From positions 124,001-188,000 of the forward strand of contig NZ_LT891969.1 in the NCBI RefSeq assembly GCF_900186505.1: a stretch of 64,000 nucleotides of DNA, read 5' to 3'. The translations under genes were made by a program, and so were the position numbers. This stretch comes from Enorma phocaeensis (GTDB lineage Bacteria > Actinomycetota > Coriobacteriia > Coriobacteriales > Coriobacteriaceae). The notes beneath the pieces are model-generated. The model searched no databases, was not told where the DNA came from, and was given only the letters and a program-made list of their open reading frames with translations. How positions within the stretch are numbered: position 1 is the first letter of the stretch; each line of letters begins with the position of its first letter. This document shows, piece by piece, positions 17,081 through 25,705 of this stretch.

Positions 17081-17253
17081 GAAAGACGGAGCGGGATTTC
17101 AGCGGGACGGCCGAGCGAGAACGCGACGTGCGCCAGCCGATGGCCGATGAGAAGCCCAGAGACGCACCTACGAGCCGTGTTTCCGTCGACGCCTACTCGC
17201 TGGCCAGTCAACGCCGCGCGATTGCCTACGGGCGCGCGAGGGGGCGCTCATGA
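17077..17253 (+). CDS. Small phage protein of unknown function (58 aa)
   Basis: Begins at the ATGA overlap with the preceding minor capsid gene and overlaps the distal tail gene by 4 bases at its end. It is highly charged, Arg/Glu-rich at the N-terminus, with a SLASQRRAIAYGRARGR tail. I recognise no family. In related phages a much longer stretch including the tape measure protein would be expected here, so a deletion may have occurred inside or beside this frame. Confidence 0.45.
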   Translation: MRKTERDFSGTAERERDVRQPMADEKPRDAPTSRVSVDAYSLASQRRAIAYGRARGRS

Positions 17254-17963
17254 GGTCGATAGCGTTCAACGGGTTGGACTTCTCCGACTTCTGCAGCGCG
17301 GAGGTCGTTGAGAAGGTCGCATTGCCGATCGCCGTGAAAACGATGGATGTGCCGGGACGTGCGGGCACGTTGCTCGTTTCCGGGCGCATTCCGCCCAGGC
17401 TCGTGCGGGTGCGGCTGTTCATTGATACGGGGTTCAGGCCCGGGGCTAACGGGCTGGCGGACATCAGGCATAGGGTCTACGCGGGACTGTGCTGTACGGC
17501 TGGTGGTACGCTGCGGTTGCCGGACGAGCCGGAGTACGAGTACCGCGATGCAGTGTGTACCGATGCTGGTGCGTGGTCGTCGCTCTTCGAGGACGGCAAC
17601 GGCGAGCTTACTTTCGCGCTGCTCGATCCCGTGGCCTATGGACGGGAACGCTCAGAGATTGGCGAGACGTTCGAGGTCGGCGGAACATGGCCCACTTGGC
17701 CGAAGTTCGAGCTGACAGCGTCTGCGGGCTCTGCGGTGCAGGTTGGCTATGGTAGTGCGTCTGTTCGCGTCGAGCATGTTTTCTCGGGCGACGAAGCTAT
17801 AGTCATTAACTGCGAGAGCGAGGGCGTGACGATTGATGGAGTCGACGCGCGTGCGGACGTAACGCTGAGCAGCGATTTCTTCTCCCTTGTTCCTGGTGAT
17901 GTGACGTTGCGATTCTCAGGTTGCTCCGCCCATGCGACCGCCTTCTTCGAAAGGTGGCTGTGA
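17250..17963 (+). CDS. Phage distal tail protein (Dit-like, 237 aa)
   Basis: The N-terminus SIAFNGLDFSDFCSAEVVEK followed by PGRAGTLLVSGRIPPRLVRV is typical of siphophage distal tail proteins, which form the hub joining tail tube and baseplate. The mid-region LRLPDEPEYEYRDAVC and the C-terminal galectin-like strands also fit. The length is normal and the frame intact. Its stop overlaps the next start (TGATG). Confidence 0.75.
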   Translation: MRSIAFNGLDFSDFCSAEVVEKVALPIAVKTMDVPGRAGTLLVSGRIPPRLVRVRLFIDTGFRPGANGLADIRHRVYAGLCCTAGGTLRLPDEPEYEYRDAVCTDAGAWSSLFEDGNGELTFALLDPVAYGRERSEIGETFEVGGTWPTWPKFELTASAGSAVQVGYGSASVRVEHVFSGDEAIVINCESEGVTIDGVDARADVTLSSDFFSLVPGDVTLRFSGCSAHATAFFERWL

Positions 17964-19224
17964 TGGCGGGTGCCGTGCCTACGATCTTCTGGTTCGACCG
18001 TTTCGACGAACGTATCGGCATCCTGCCCGTCGTGGGCGAGCTGATCCACACCGAGGAGCAGAACGGCGAGAGCACGCTCTACGCGCCGGGCGACATGGCA
18101 GCCTCCATCCTGGCGCTCGAATGGGACGTGGGCTACAAGATCCGCGCCTTGCTCCTGGACGACGGCACGCTGGAGATCAACTACTACGAGCGGCGCACCT
18201 CCGTCACCGGCGGGCGCATCGTGCAGGTCTTCGAGATCGACCCGGCGGGCTACTCGTCCGCGAGCGCACGCTCCTACGACTCGATAAAGCTACTGGTGAA
18301 GAAGGTCTACATCGACAGCACCATCGGGAGCCTGGGCCTGACGAACTGCAACTACTGGTTCAACGCGTTCTCGAACTGCACCGAGGTGAGGGGCTTCGAG
18401 AACCTGTCCGGCATGACGAGCGCGAACCAGATGTTCACGAGCTGCGGGAGCCTGGAGACGATCTACGCCACGAGCTACAGCAACTCGGGCTCTCGGGCTT
18501 GCTCATGTTCAACAGCTGCAACCGCCTGGTTGGCGGCACGGACGGCTTCGTGCCCTCAACGACGAGCGGGGCTTCCGTGTGCAAGCTAGGCGCGGGCGGC
18601 GTTCTGACCGACCCCAACGACGACCGGCGCACCTGGTTCTGGGCGCACTACTATGCGGACGGCGAGGGTGTGCTCACGGCCACCTCGACACCCGACGCCA
18701 CGCGCGAGCTCGTCGCGTCCGGGCGGATCTGCGCCATCGGCAAGTACGTGGGACTGGGCTTCACGCCCTGGGACGGCGTCACCGGCCCGACGCACCGCCA
18801 GCATCTTACGAGCGCGACGTTCGCGGCGGACATGGCGACGTTCTCGTATCTGAACCTGAACTACCTGTTCTACTCGTGCACCAACCTGGCGAGTGTGGGC
18901 GGCTTGGGCAACCTCTCGGGCGTGCGCTCGATGCGCTACACGTTCAGCTCCTGCGCCTTCGCGACGATCGACTTCCGTGGGTTCGACCCGTCGACGCTCA
19001 CGGACCTTTTCTACACGCTCTCGGGGTGCAGCAGGCTCACGACCATCCTGGCCGATGCAAGCTGGGCGCTGCCGACGAGCGGGATCACGGGCTCGCAGTG
19101 CTTCTACTCATGTTCGGCTTCTCTTGTTGGCGGCAACGGCACCGCATGGGCCAGTAACAAGACGGCGTACACGTACTTCCGCATCGACACGGCGAGCACG
19201 CCGGGGTACATCACGGTGTTATAA
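17963..19224 (+). pseudogene. Phage tail-tip/fibre protein with BspA-like leucine-rich repeats, frameshifted
   Basis: The protein starts MAGAVPTIFWFDRFDERIG and has an N-terminal tail-associated region. After about residue 110 it carries BspA/DUF285-type repeats (NCTEVRGFENLSGM, SANQMFTSCGSLETI, LNYLFYSCTNLASVGGL, DLFYTLSGCSRLTTIL). Near 18490-18500 the repeat region shifts frame (SYSNSG then LSGLLMFNSCNRLVGG in another frame) and continues to the stop at 19222-19224. Such repeats often mediate surface binding, so it was probably the receptor-binding or decoration protein. Confidence 0.72.
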
Positions 19225-19288
19225 GGAATCTGAGAAAAGAGGGCGCACGGCCTAACCGAGAGCCATGCGCCTTTATGCCTGCCCTTAA

Positions 19289-19708
19289 CTAACCGACCTT
19301 CCCGCTCTGTACATCAAAGATAGCCATGAACTTCTGTTTGGGCACGTACCAGCGATTGTTCTCCAGCTTAACAGCTGGAAGCGCCTGGTTCTTGAACATC
19401 GTGCGCACACGGCCGATGCTTAGACCAGTAATCTCCGCTATGTGCTTCGCAGTAAGCATGACGGGATAATCTGCGAGGTAGTCTGATGGCCGCGTTTGAA
19501 TCTTGCCAGCCTCGACGTCATCTCGCGTGGTTGAGCATACATATGGCGGCCTGACAGCATAAGAGCCGTCTTCCCGCCTGATAACGCGATAACCGACCGC
19601 CTCAAGGGCTTCTACTGCGCTCTCAAGCCCCATTCGCTTGCGCTCGAGCAGGCGCTCAGCCGCCTGGGCACGGGCGTCATCGACGTTCGCAGGCTCACGG
19701 GCCGTCAT
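19289..19708 (-). CDS. Helix-turn-helix protein, excisionase-like (139 aa)
   Basis: The C-terminal half contains VMLTAKHIAEITGLSIGRVR followed by a short wing and VKLENNRWYVPKQKF, the arrangement of a winged HTH of the excisionase/MerR-like DNA-binding group. The N-terminal half is helical and charged. It overlaps the upstream gene (20016-19705) by 4 bases, so the two are co-translated. Position next to the tRNA-Val end of the island suggests an element-encoded regulator or excisionase. No integrase accompanies it. Confidence 0.6.
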   Translation of the reverse strand: MTAREPANVDDARAQAAERLLERKRMGLESAVEALEAVGYRVIRREDGSYAVRPPYVCSTTRDDVEAGKIQTRPSDYLADYPVMLTAKHIAEITGLSIGRVRTMFKNQALPAVKLENNRWYVPKQKFMAIFDVQSGKVG

Positions 19709-20016
19709 CGTGCATCCTCTCCCACAAGCTGTGCCGGAGAGTCTGGCATTTCACCAAGCAACAGGTCTTTCCAGAACTCCTCCGACTCGCAGCCAGACGA
19801 GCACAACATGTCTAGGAGTTTGACCCGAAACTCCGGAGGCAGCGACTCAAAATCGGCCTTCATGGCGTCCTCAATCGCCTTGCTCGTGGACTCCATCTGC
19901 TCGCAGATCTCGCGCTTCTCGTCCAAGCTGAAACTCTCGGGGCTTCCCAGGCAGACGTCGGCCCTGAAATAGGCCATGGCCTCGTCCTCGATGAGTTCTT
20001 GCATGTTCTCAATCAT
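19705..20016 (-). CDS. Hypothetical acidic protein (103 aa), paired with HTH gene
   Basis: The ATG at 20016 is chosen because GGAGAGGAG lies before it; the frame is open further upstream but without a good RBS. The product is acidic and helical (MIENMQELIEDEAMAYF, then FSLDEKREICEQM), with cysteines near the end and no family I recognise. It is the first gene of a two-gene operon with the HTH protein. Possibly an element-specific regulator or anti-repressor. Confidence 0.5.
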   Translation of the reverse strand: MIENMQELIEDEAMAYFRADVCLGSPESFSLDEKREICEQMESTSKAIEDAMKADFESLPPEFRVKLLDMLCSSGCESEEFWKDLLLGEMPDSPAQLVGEDAR

Positions 20017-20048
20017 CTTTGCGGCTCCTCTCCAAACTGCGACTTCCC

Positions 20049-20240
20049 GGACACCATGGCCCGTCCTGGGGGACACCACGCAGGACACCAAGCGCAACGT
20101 GGACACCATGGCCCCGACTTCAGGGTTGTTGATTCAGTCTGTCGATTGTTTGGTCAGATAACCGGCCGAAAGAGGAAAACACCCGACTTTTGACGAGACT
20201 CCCGTTTTTGGTGTCCTATTTGGTGTCCCGTTTAGTGTCC
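20049..20240. repeat. GGACACCA octamer array beside tRNA-Val
   Basis: GGACACCA occurs at 20049, 20071, 20083 and 20101; its reverse complement TGGTGTCC at 20209 and 20221, with a one-mismatch TAGTGTCC at 20233. Several spacings are exactly 12 bases. Clusters of short direct and inverted sites next to a tRNA 3' end resemble the arm-type integrase or excisionase sites of an attachment region. They could instead bind the neighbouring HTH protein. The rest of 20109-20208 holds nothing I recognise. Confidence 0.6.
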
Positions 20241-20279
20241 TAAACAAAAGCAGGTAGACGGTTTATGCCATCTACCTGC
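20241..20279 (-). terminator. Rho-independent terminator of tRNA-Val
   Basis: On the minus strand a perfect 9-bp stem (20271-20279 with 20250-20258) with a 12-base loop is followed by TTTTGTTTA, 9 bases after the tRNA 3' end. Confidence 0.85.
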
Positions 20280-20287
20280 GTCTTTCG

Positions 20288-20362
20288 TGGTGGGCGTTAC
20301 AAGATTTGAACTTGTGACCTCTTCCGTGTCAGGGAAGCGCTCTCCCCCTGAGCTAAACGCCC
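20288..20362 (-). tRNA. tRNA-Val (anticodon GAC)
   Basis: 75-nt cloverleaf on the minus strand with encoded CCA. The acceptor is GGGCGTT paired with AACGCCC. The anticodon arm is CTTCC-CTGACAC-GGAAG with GAC at 34-36, and the T-arm GTTCAAATC is present. Its 3' end faces the accessory island, the usual arrangement for an element integrated at a tRNA gene. Confidence 0.95.
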
Positions 20363-20383
20363 TTGTGCTTTTCAGCGATAGCT

Positions 20384-20412
20384 ATACTACCATGACCGCG
20401 CCCGCTCGCCAA
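20384..20412 (-). promoter_or_regulatory. Promoter of tRNA-Val
   Basis: On the minus strand, TTGGCG (20407-20412) and TAGTAT (20384-20389) are 17 bases apart, about 22 bases before the tRNA 5' end. Confidence 0.65.
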
Positions 20413-20435
20413 CAACAATTTTCGAACTTTCAAAT

Positions 20436-21362
20436 CTATGAGGTTCTTGGCTGCTTATCGCGTGAGAAGTTGAGGTTCTCGAATGTGTCTTCGATGAAGC
20501 GATCGTCGAAGTGCCGGTCGATGTATTCCTCGAATACGTTCTGCGGCGGTACGCCTTCTTGCCGTTTGCCCGAGCGGTAGAAGCACATGACGGTCATCAT
20601 GATATCGAGAGCGATGAAGATGCTCAGCAGCGTGACGAGCACGACCTGCCTGCGCCTGGTGGGCTCGCCGATGCGGTAGAGCAATTCGGGCATGATGGCC
20701 TTGCACCATACGATGCCGAGCAACCCCCATGCGATAAGGAAGCGCCATGCCACCCATTGGGTGATGTGATCGGGGAAGTGCAGGTATGACCAAGACCACG
20801 CATGCATCACGGTCTGCATGCTCCAACCCGCAATCTGCTCGAGCAGTCCGCCGAGGGCTGCGGAGATGAGGAAGATCATCCATGCGGGCTGGTCGCGCAG
20901 GCGCCAGAGAACAACGGTTAGGAGCACGGCCCCGCATCCGTAAAGCGGGGAGAACGGGCCCCAGACGAGACCGACGCGGCTCTCCAGCACGCCGTAGAGG
21001 ACGTACATCCAAACGGTTTCGAGCAAAAGCCCAAGCACCGAGGCGATGAGGAATAGCAATATATATTGGTAGAAGCCGGGTCTGTGGTCGTTGAGGAAGT
21101 CGTTGCGAAGCTCGATGCGCGCGGCGCGAATGACCCGGCGCTGCTCCTTGGAGATCTTCGGCCTGAGCTTGTGGCGTCCGAAGCGCTTCGTTTCCGTCCA
21201 GATCGCATCCTCGTAGACGCCTGCATCGATGCGGCCCTGTTTGAGCATGCGCTTGAACGCCTTGCCTGAGCCACGCCAGTCTTGGTACCAAGAGACCGCT
21301 CCGCGTATGAGTCGCACGATGAGGAACAGCGCAACGATTGCGATAGATATGGTGAAAAGCAA
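20436..21362 (-). CDS. CmpB-type membrane protein (PF06541, 'putative ABC-transporter type IV')
   Basis: 308-aa integral membrane protein. After an N-terminal helix and a basic cytosolic stretch, a core of about five helices contains LGLLLETVWMYVLYGVLESR and LVWGPFSPLYGCGAVLL, the signature of the CmpB family found in Firmicutes and Coriobacteriia. Helices AWMIFLISAALGGLLEQIAG, RFLIAWGLLGIVWC and VLVTLLSIFIALDIMMTVMC follow. Despite the family name, transport is unproven. The first in-frame start is a TTG at 21362 after GGAAGA; no ATG occurs until residue 40. Confidence 0.75.
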   Translation of the reverse strand: MLFTISIAIVALFLIVRLIRGAVSWYQDWRGSGKAFKRMLKQGRIDAGVYEDAIWTETKRFGRHKLRPKISKEQRRVIRAARIELRNDFLNDHRPGFYQYILLFLIASVLGLLLETVWMYVLYGVLESRVGLVWGPFSPLYGCGAVLLTVVLWRLRDQPAWMIFLISAALGGLLEQIAGWSMQTVMHAWSWSYLHFPDHITQWVAWRFLIAWGLLGIVWCKAIMPELLYRIGEPTRRRQVVLVTLLSIFIALDIMMTVMCFYRSGKRQEGVPPQNVFEEYIDRHFDDRFIEDTFENLNFSRDKQPRTS

Positions 21363-21498
21363 AGGTCTTCCAATCGAGAAGGGGCGGTGCGTACGTGAGA
21401 TGTTGAGGTTGTGAAGAGGGATTCTGGCTCTTTACCAGCGGGAATTCCCTCGTTGGACCTCATCCATTGTACCCAAGGAATTATTTTTAAAAACAGGC

Positions 21499-21527
21499 TT
21501 GCACTCGGTAGGGTTCTCGCGTATATT
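21499..21527 (+). promoter_or_regulatory. Promoter of the tRNA-Gly/tRNA-Cys unit
   Basis: TTGCAC (21499-21504) and TATATT (21522-21527) are 17 bases apart and lie 12 bases before the tRNA-Gly 5' end. Confidence 0.75.
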
Positions 21528-21539
21528 ATCTACCTGCAA

Positions 21540-21615
21540 GCGGACATGGCTCAGTTGGTAGAGCACAACCTTGCCAAGGTTGGGGTCGCGGGTTCGAGCC
21601 CCGTTGTCCGCTCCA
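21540..21615 (+). tRNA. tRNA-Gly (anticodon GCC)
   Basis: Cloverleaf with acceptor GCGGACA/TGTCCGC, discriminator T and encoded CCA. The anticodon loop TTGCCAA gives GCC, and the T-arm GGTTCGAGCC is present. It is co-transcribed with tRNA-Cys 41 bases downstream. Confidence 0.95.
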
Positions 21616-21656
21616 TCGCATGTCAAAGGCCGGATGCAAGTTCGGCCTTTTTCATC

Positions 21657-21730
21657 GGCGACGTGGCCAAGTGGTAAGGCAGAGGCCTGCAAAGCCTTTA
21701 CCCCCAGTTCGAATCTGGGCGTCGCCTCCA
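21657..21730 (+). tRNA. tRNA-Cys (anticodon GCA)
   Basis: 74-nt cloverleaf with acceptor GGCGACG/CGTCGCC, discriminator T and encoded CCA. The anticodon loop CTGCAAA gives GCA. A rho-independent terminator follows directly. The neighbouring minus-strand gene encodes a cysteine-degrading enzyme homologue, probably by coincidence. Confidence 0.95.
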
Positions 21731-21739
21731 TAAACAATC

Positions 21740-21780
21740 GCTGGTAGAAGATTATTCTTCTACCAGCTTTTTCTTTTTTC
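21740..21780 (+). terminator. Terminator of the tRNA-Gly/tRNA-Cys unit
   Basis: An 11-bp stem GCTGGTAGAAG / CTTCTACCAGC with a 6-base loop is followed by a long T-rich tract (TTTTTCTTTTTTC). Confidence 0.92.
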
Positions 21781-21842
21781 GGATGCGGGCTCTCGATATG
21801 TGCCGAATGCGCGTCGAGCTTTCCTCGCGATCACGGATGCCG

Positions 21843-23165
21843 CTAGGCATCTACATCCGTTTTCCCGATCATGATGTTCAGAATCTCCACATCCGTGGGC
21901 TTCATGCCCACGCGACCCACGTAACCCATGCTTGCGATGGTCTCTTCTATGGTCTCTTGCACCAAGCCTTCACCGGCGTGGAAGCTTCGCCCCGCCATGG
22001 CCATGTCGTGTCCCAGTATCGCCGCGTCGACCGCAGCGGAGATCTTGGCGGCGCAGCTCGACTTGGCCCCATCGCACACGATGCCGCCCACATTCGCCAG
22101 GGTGTTGACGATCGTCGCGCCGATCTGCTCAAGGGAGCCTCCAGACATCCACGTGATGGCCGCGCCGGCACCGCAGGCGGCGCAGACCGCGCCGCAAAAT
22201 GCTGAAAGAGCGCCGATATAGCTCTTAACATGGATCGAGACCAAGTCAGACAGGGCGAGGGCGCGTAGAAGGCGCTCCTCCTCAACTTCGAGCTTCTGGG
22301 CGTATTCCATGACCGGCAGGCTTGCTGTGATTCCCTGGTTGCCGGAGCCACAGACAATGACCACGGGAAGAGCGCAGCCGCTCATGCGCGCGTCGGAACC
22401 CGCTGCCGCCCGCGCGCGTGCACGGCACGAGGCGTCATCTGGGTAGGACGCGAGAATCGTGCGGCCAACCTCTGCTCCCCAGGGATGGGCAAGGCCCTCT
22501 CGAGAGATGGCGTCGTTGAGCGTCATCTGCCGGGTGAGGGCATCGCGCGCCGCGGTGATATCGCCGCTATCGGCGAACTCGACGATTCCCTTGAGCGAGA
22601 GCTGGGCGTCCTCATGGGCGCGTTCGGTAAAGTCGCATGCCTGAGCGGCGGCTTCGATCGATCCCTCGATCGCCTTGCCGTCGAGTGCACGGTACACGAC
22701 ATCGGTATGGTGCTCGGCGATCACAACGGTAGCCTCGTGCCCGCCAGCGGTGGCGACTACTTGAATATAGAGGTTGGGGACGCCTTCGGCGAGTGTCACC
22801 TGTGCGAAACCCGGCTGGGCCAGGCGCTCGCGCGCTCGCGCGCGGTCACGATCGGTGAGATTCTCGAGCACTTCGAGGGCGCTGTCTGCATCGCCTCCCA
22901 TGCAGCCCAGTGCAGCTGCGGCTTCGATGCCGCGCATGCCGCCTGAGTTGGGGACCGTGACGCTCTTCACGTTCTTGATGATGTTGCCCGAGCAAGAGAG
23001 CTCGAGATGATCGGGCTCGCTGCCGAGCGTCTCGCGTGCGAGCGCTGCTGCATAGGCAACGGCGATCGGCTCGGTGCAGCCGAGTGCGCAGACGAGCTCA
23101 CGGTTGAGAATCCCGCAGAAGAGCTCGTCGCGGGCGATGGGGGAGAGTTCGGACTCGCTAGGCAT
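21843..23165 (-). CDS. cyuA: L-cysteine desulfidase family protein (CyuA/UPF0597, serine dehydratase-alpha-like)
   Basis: 440-aa [4Fe-4S] enzyme of the family that degrades L-cysteine to pyruvate, ammonia and sulfide. Conserved cysteines are in ALGCTEPIAVAYA (C30), CGSGNQGI (about 271-278) and CDGAKSSCA (about 361-369). The start at 23165 is chosen for AGGAG at 23173-23177. An upstream in-frame ATG near 23216 lacks an RBS and lies next to a TATAAT (minus strand, 23226-23231) that probably starts this transcript. Some members act on other 2-amino acids, so the substrate is likely but not certain. It would supply energy and sulfide in an anaerobe. Confidence 0.85.
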   Translation of the reverse strand: MPSESELSPIARDELFCGILNRELVCALGCTEPIAVAYAAALARETLGSEPDHLELSCSGNIIKNVKSVTVPNSGGMRGIEAAAALGCMGGDADSALEVLENLTDRDRARARERLAQPGFAQVTLAEGVPNLYIQVVATAGGHEATVVIAEHHTDVVYRALDGKAIEGSIEAAAQACDFTERAHEDAQLSLKGIVEFADSGDITAARDALTRQMTLNDAISREGLAHPWGAEVGRTILASYPDDASCRARARAAAGSDARMSGCALPVVIVCGSGNQGITASLPVMEYAQKLEVEEERLLRALALSDLVSIHVKSYIGALSAFCGAVCAACGAGAAITWMSGGSLEQIGATIVNTLANVGGIVCDGAKSSCAAKISAAVDAAILGHDMAMAGRSFHAGEGLVQETIEETIASMGYVGRVGMKPTDVEILNIMIGKTDVDA

Positions 23166-23327
23166 GAATGCGCTCCTGGGGCCGGACGGCTTGCTTTCAT
23201 GCATAAGTCTAGACATGGAGTGCATATTATAGGGTGTGATATATGGATGTTCGGGAAACGGACTGGAATGAGCGGCGAAGGCCGCCGCCGGGCGATGGCG
23301 TTTGGCGGAATGGCTCTCGGCGCGAGG

Positions 23328-24113
23328 CTACTTCTCGCGTGAGGTGTCTTGGACGATGTCGAGCAGCCCGCGCTCCTGCCGTTCGTAGAACAGTTCCTCG
23401 ATCTCGTCGAACTGCTCGGCGAATTCTGCCATGGAGCCGCACCAAGTGCTACGGACCGGCTTGCCCGAACCAACATAGGCAGTCTGGATTCCGCAATCAG
23501 GCGTGGGAAAGTCGCGTTTGGGGTCGTTGCCTACCATGAGCACTTCTGCGGGGGCGAGTCCCAGGGTGTCGAGTGATTCGAGGTAATAGCGGGGATCCGG
23601 CTTGCAGCGCGTGCTGTTCTCCATAGTGGTTACCAGCTCGAAGGGCATGTCGAGCATGCCGCCCCAGCCCATGCGGCATTCGATGCAAGCGCGGCTGAAG
23701 CTCGGGTTGGTGAGCAGCGCGATCCTGAGACCGCGGTCCAGCAGCGTCTCAACAGCTTCGTGCGCGCCCGAGCGGGGATGGGCGGCGATGATGCTGTCGT
23801 TGCGGCGGGGGAGCACTTCGCGCTCGTAGTACGTAAACGCATCCGCTATGACGGGGTCATCGAGCGGAACGCCGCTGCGCCGCTCGACGGTGTCGTTGAA
23901 GTAGGCGCGGTTGGTGCGGTCGTCATCGTCATCGCGGGCATTGTTGGTAAGGTTCAGTAGCGCGCTGCCGAACGTCGCGAATGCCGAGAACGGGTTCGTG
24001 CGGGCGATATCGGCGAGCAGGCGCGCCTCATCCATCATATACACAGCCAGAAATGCGCTCAGGTTGATGCTGAGCAACGTGTCATCCATATCGAAGACGA
24101 CGGCTTTGAGCAC
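23328..24113 (-). CDS. HAD-superfamily hydrolase (261 aa)
   Basis: Phosphatase-type HAD protein: motif I FDMDDTLL with nucleophile D8 and D10, motif II LLTNPS, motif III lysine in RCKPDPRYY, and motif IV MVGNDPKRDF. A helical cap sits between motifs I and II. The start is a GTG at 24113 after AAGGAG; no better ATG exists. Physiological substrate unknown. It is divergent from the rpsA upstream region. Confidence 0.8.
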   Translation of the reverse strand: MLKAVVFDMDDTLLSINLSAFLAVYMMDEARLLADIARTNPFSAFATFGSALLNLTNNARDDDDDRTNRAYFNDTVERRSGVPLDDPVIADAFTYYEREVLPRRNDSIIAAHPRSGAHEAVETLLDRGLRIALLTNPSFSRACIECRMGWGGMLDMPFELVTTMENSTRCKPDPRYYLESLDTLGLAPAEVLMVGNDPKRDFPTPDCGIQTAYVGSGKPVRSTWCGSMAEFAEQFDEIEELFYERQERGLLDIVQDTSREK

Positions 24114-24476
24114 GATATACTCCTTATGAGCACCGGGACGCGTGGACTATCTTGTCCACTCCTTGTACCCAAATTGGCAAGGGTGAACGCTGGCAAGGGA
24201 GCACATGGAAACAATCGATGCCGACAACGATGCATACCCCATAGGAAAGCAGCGAAGAATTAACTAATCACATTGAAAAATCCGCCGCTTGACCTTGAAT
24301 TCGAGAGCGGTTCAACGTAACCTATAGGTCTGTGAACGCAAACGCGCTCACGTCCGTATCTGTCGGCCCCCGAGTGTTTTCCAGAGGGTGCGCGCGGGTT
24401 TTGGCGCAAGCCGATCACCCTGTGCATCTGCAAGGTCCTTGCAATCGGGGCCCCGTACTTCGAAAGGGGTCCACCT
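24114..24476. other. Intergenic/leader region before rpsA
   Basis: 363 bases between the divergent HAD gene and rpsA. A TTGACC at 24289-24294 is a possible -35, but no well-spaced -10 stands out. About 130 bases before the TTG start are GC-rich and could fold into a leader. No RNA family was recognised. Confidence 0.4.
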
Positions 24477-25640
24477 TTGAGTGAGATTCAGAACTCGTCC
24501 ATCTTCTCGCTAGATGACATTAGCACCGAGGAGATGAACAACCTCATCGCTGAGAAGGATATCAACTTCGATGAGGGCGATCTCGTCAGCGGTACTGTGG
24601 TTAAGATCGAGAAGGACGAGGTCCTTGTTGATATCGGCTTCAAGTCCGAGGGCGTCATCCCGGTCCGCGAGCTCTCGATTCGCAAGGATGCCGATCCGTC
24701 CGACCTCGTTGCGCTTGGCGATCAGATCGAGGCGCTCGTGCTCCAGAAGGAGGACAAGGACGGCCGCCTCGTGCTTTCCAAGAAGCGCGCTGAGTACGAG
24801 CACGCGTGGAATCGCATCGAGGAGAAGTTCCAGTCCGGCGAGAACGTCGAGGGCGAGGTCATCGAGGTCGTCAAGGGCGGTCTCATCCTCGATATCGGCC
24901 TGCGCGGCTTCCTGCCCGCCTCTCTCGTCGACCTGCGCCGCGTGAAGGATCTTACCAGCTACTTGGGTACCGTCATCGAGGCCCGCGTCATCGAGATGGA
25001 TCGCAACCGCAACAACGTGGTTCTGTCCCGTCGCGTGGTGCTCGAGGAGTCCCGCAAGGCTGAGCGCTCCGAGATCCTCTCCAAGCTCAAGCCCGGTATG
25101 CGCCTCAAGGGCACCGTGTCCTCCATCGTGGACTTCGGCGCCTTCGTCGACCTGGGTGGCATCGATGGCCTGGTCCACATCTCCGAGCTTTCCTGGAACC
25201 ACGTCAACCATCCTTCCGAGGTCGTCAAGCAGGGCCAGGAGATCGAGGTCGAGGTGCTCGACGTCGACCTCAACCGCGAGCGCATCTCGCTCGGCCTCAA
25301 GCAGACCACCGAGGATCCTTGGCGCGCGCTCGTCAAGAAGTACCCCGTGGGCGCTATCGTCGAGGGCACCGTCACCAAGCTCGTTCCGTTCGGCGCCTTC
25401 GTCGACCTGGGCGATGGCATCGAGGGCCTGGTGCACATCTCCGAGATGGCCAAGCAGCATGTCGACCAGCCTTCGCAGGTCACGCATGTCGGCGCCAAGG
25501 TGCAGGTCAAGGTCATGGAGATCGATCTCGACCGTCGCCGCATCTCGCTTTCGATGAAGTCCGCTGCCGAGACCCTTGGCTTCGAGATCGAGGTCACCCC
25601 GCTCGAGAAGCCCGAGGAGAAGGCCGAGAACGCCGAATAG
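24477..25640 (+). CDS. rpsA: 30S ribosomal protein S1
   Basis: 387 aa with four S1 (OB-fold) RNA-binding repeats starting near residues 34 (GDLVSGTVVKIEKDEVLVDI), 121 (GENVEGEVIEVVKGGLILDI), 206 (GMRLKGTVSSIVDFGAFVDL) and 291 (GAIVEGTVTKLVPFGAFVDL). It binds mRNA at the ribosome during initiation. Four domains is the usual number in this phylum, against six in E. coli. Strong codon bias for GAG/AAG/CTC reflects high expression. The start is a TTG at 24477 preceded by GAAAGGGG. A rho-independent terminator follows. Confidence 0.93.
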   Translation: MSEIQNSSIFSLDDISTEEMNNLIAEKDINFDEGDLVSGTVVKIEKDEVLVDIGFKSEGVIPVRELSIRKDADPSDLVALGDQIEALVLQKEDKDGRLVLSKKRAEYEHAWNRIEEKFQSGENVEGEVIEVVKGGLILDIGLRGFLPASLVDLRRVKDLTSYLGTVIEARVIEMDRNRNNVVLSRRVVLEESRKAERSEILSKLKPGMRLKGTVSSIVDFGAFVDLGGIDGLVHISELSWNHVNHPSEVVKQGQEIEVEVLDVDLNRERISLGLKQTTEDPWRALVKKYPVGAIVEGTVTKLVPFGAFVDLGDGIEGLVHISEMAKQHVDQPSQVTHVGAKVQVKVMEIDLDRRRISLSMKSAAETLGFEIEVTPLEKPEEKAENAE

Positions 25641-25670
25641 CCTCGCGTCTTGCATGAATGCGTGATAGGG

Positions 25671-25705
25671 GACCCCGGTGGCTGTGCTGCCGGGGTTCTT
25701 TCTTT
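25671..25705 (+). terminator. Terminator after rpsA
   Basis: GACCCCGG / CCGGGGTTC hairpin (arms 25672-25678 and 25690-25696) is followed by TTCTTTCTTT. Confidence 0.85.

Larger units (their letters stand above)
15400..19224 (+). mobile_element. Deleted prophage remnant (structural genes only)
   Basis: A run of co-directional overlapping genes in siphophage order: scaffold, major capsid tail end, head-tail connector, minor capsid proteins, distal tail, tail tip/fibre. Terminase, portal, tape measure, lysis, replication and integrase genes are missing. At least one deletion and two frameshifts are visible, so it cannot form a phage. Confidence 0.85.
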
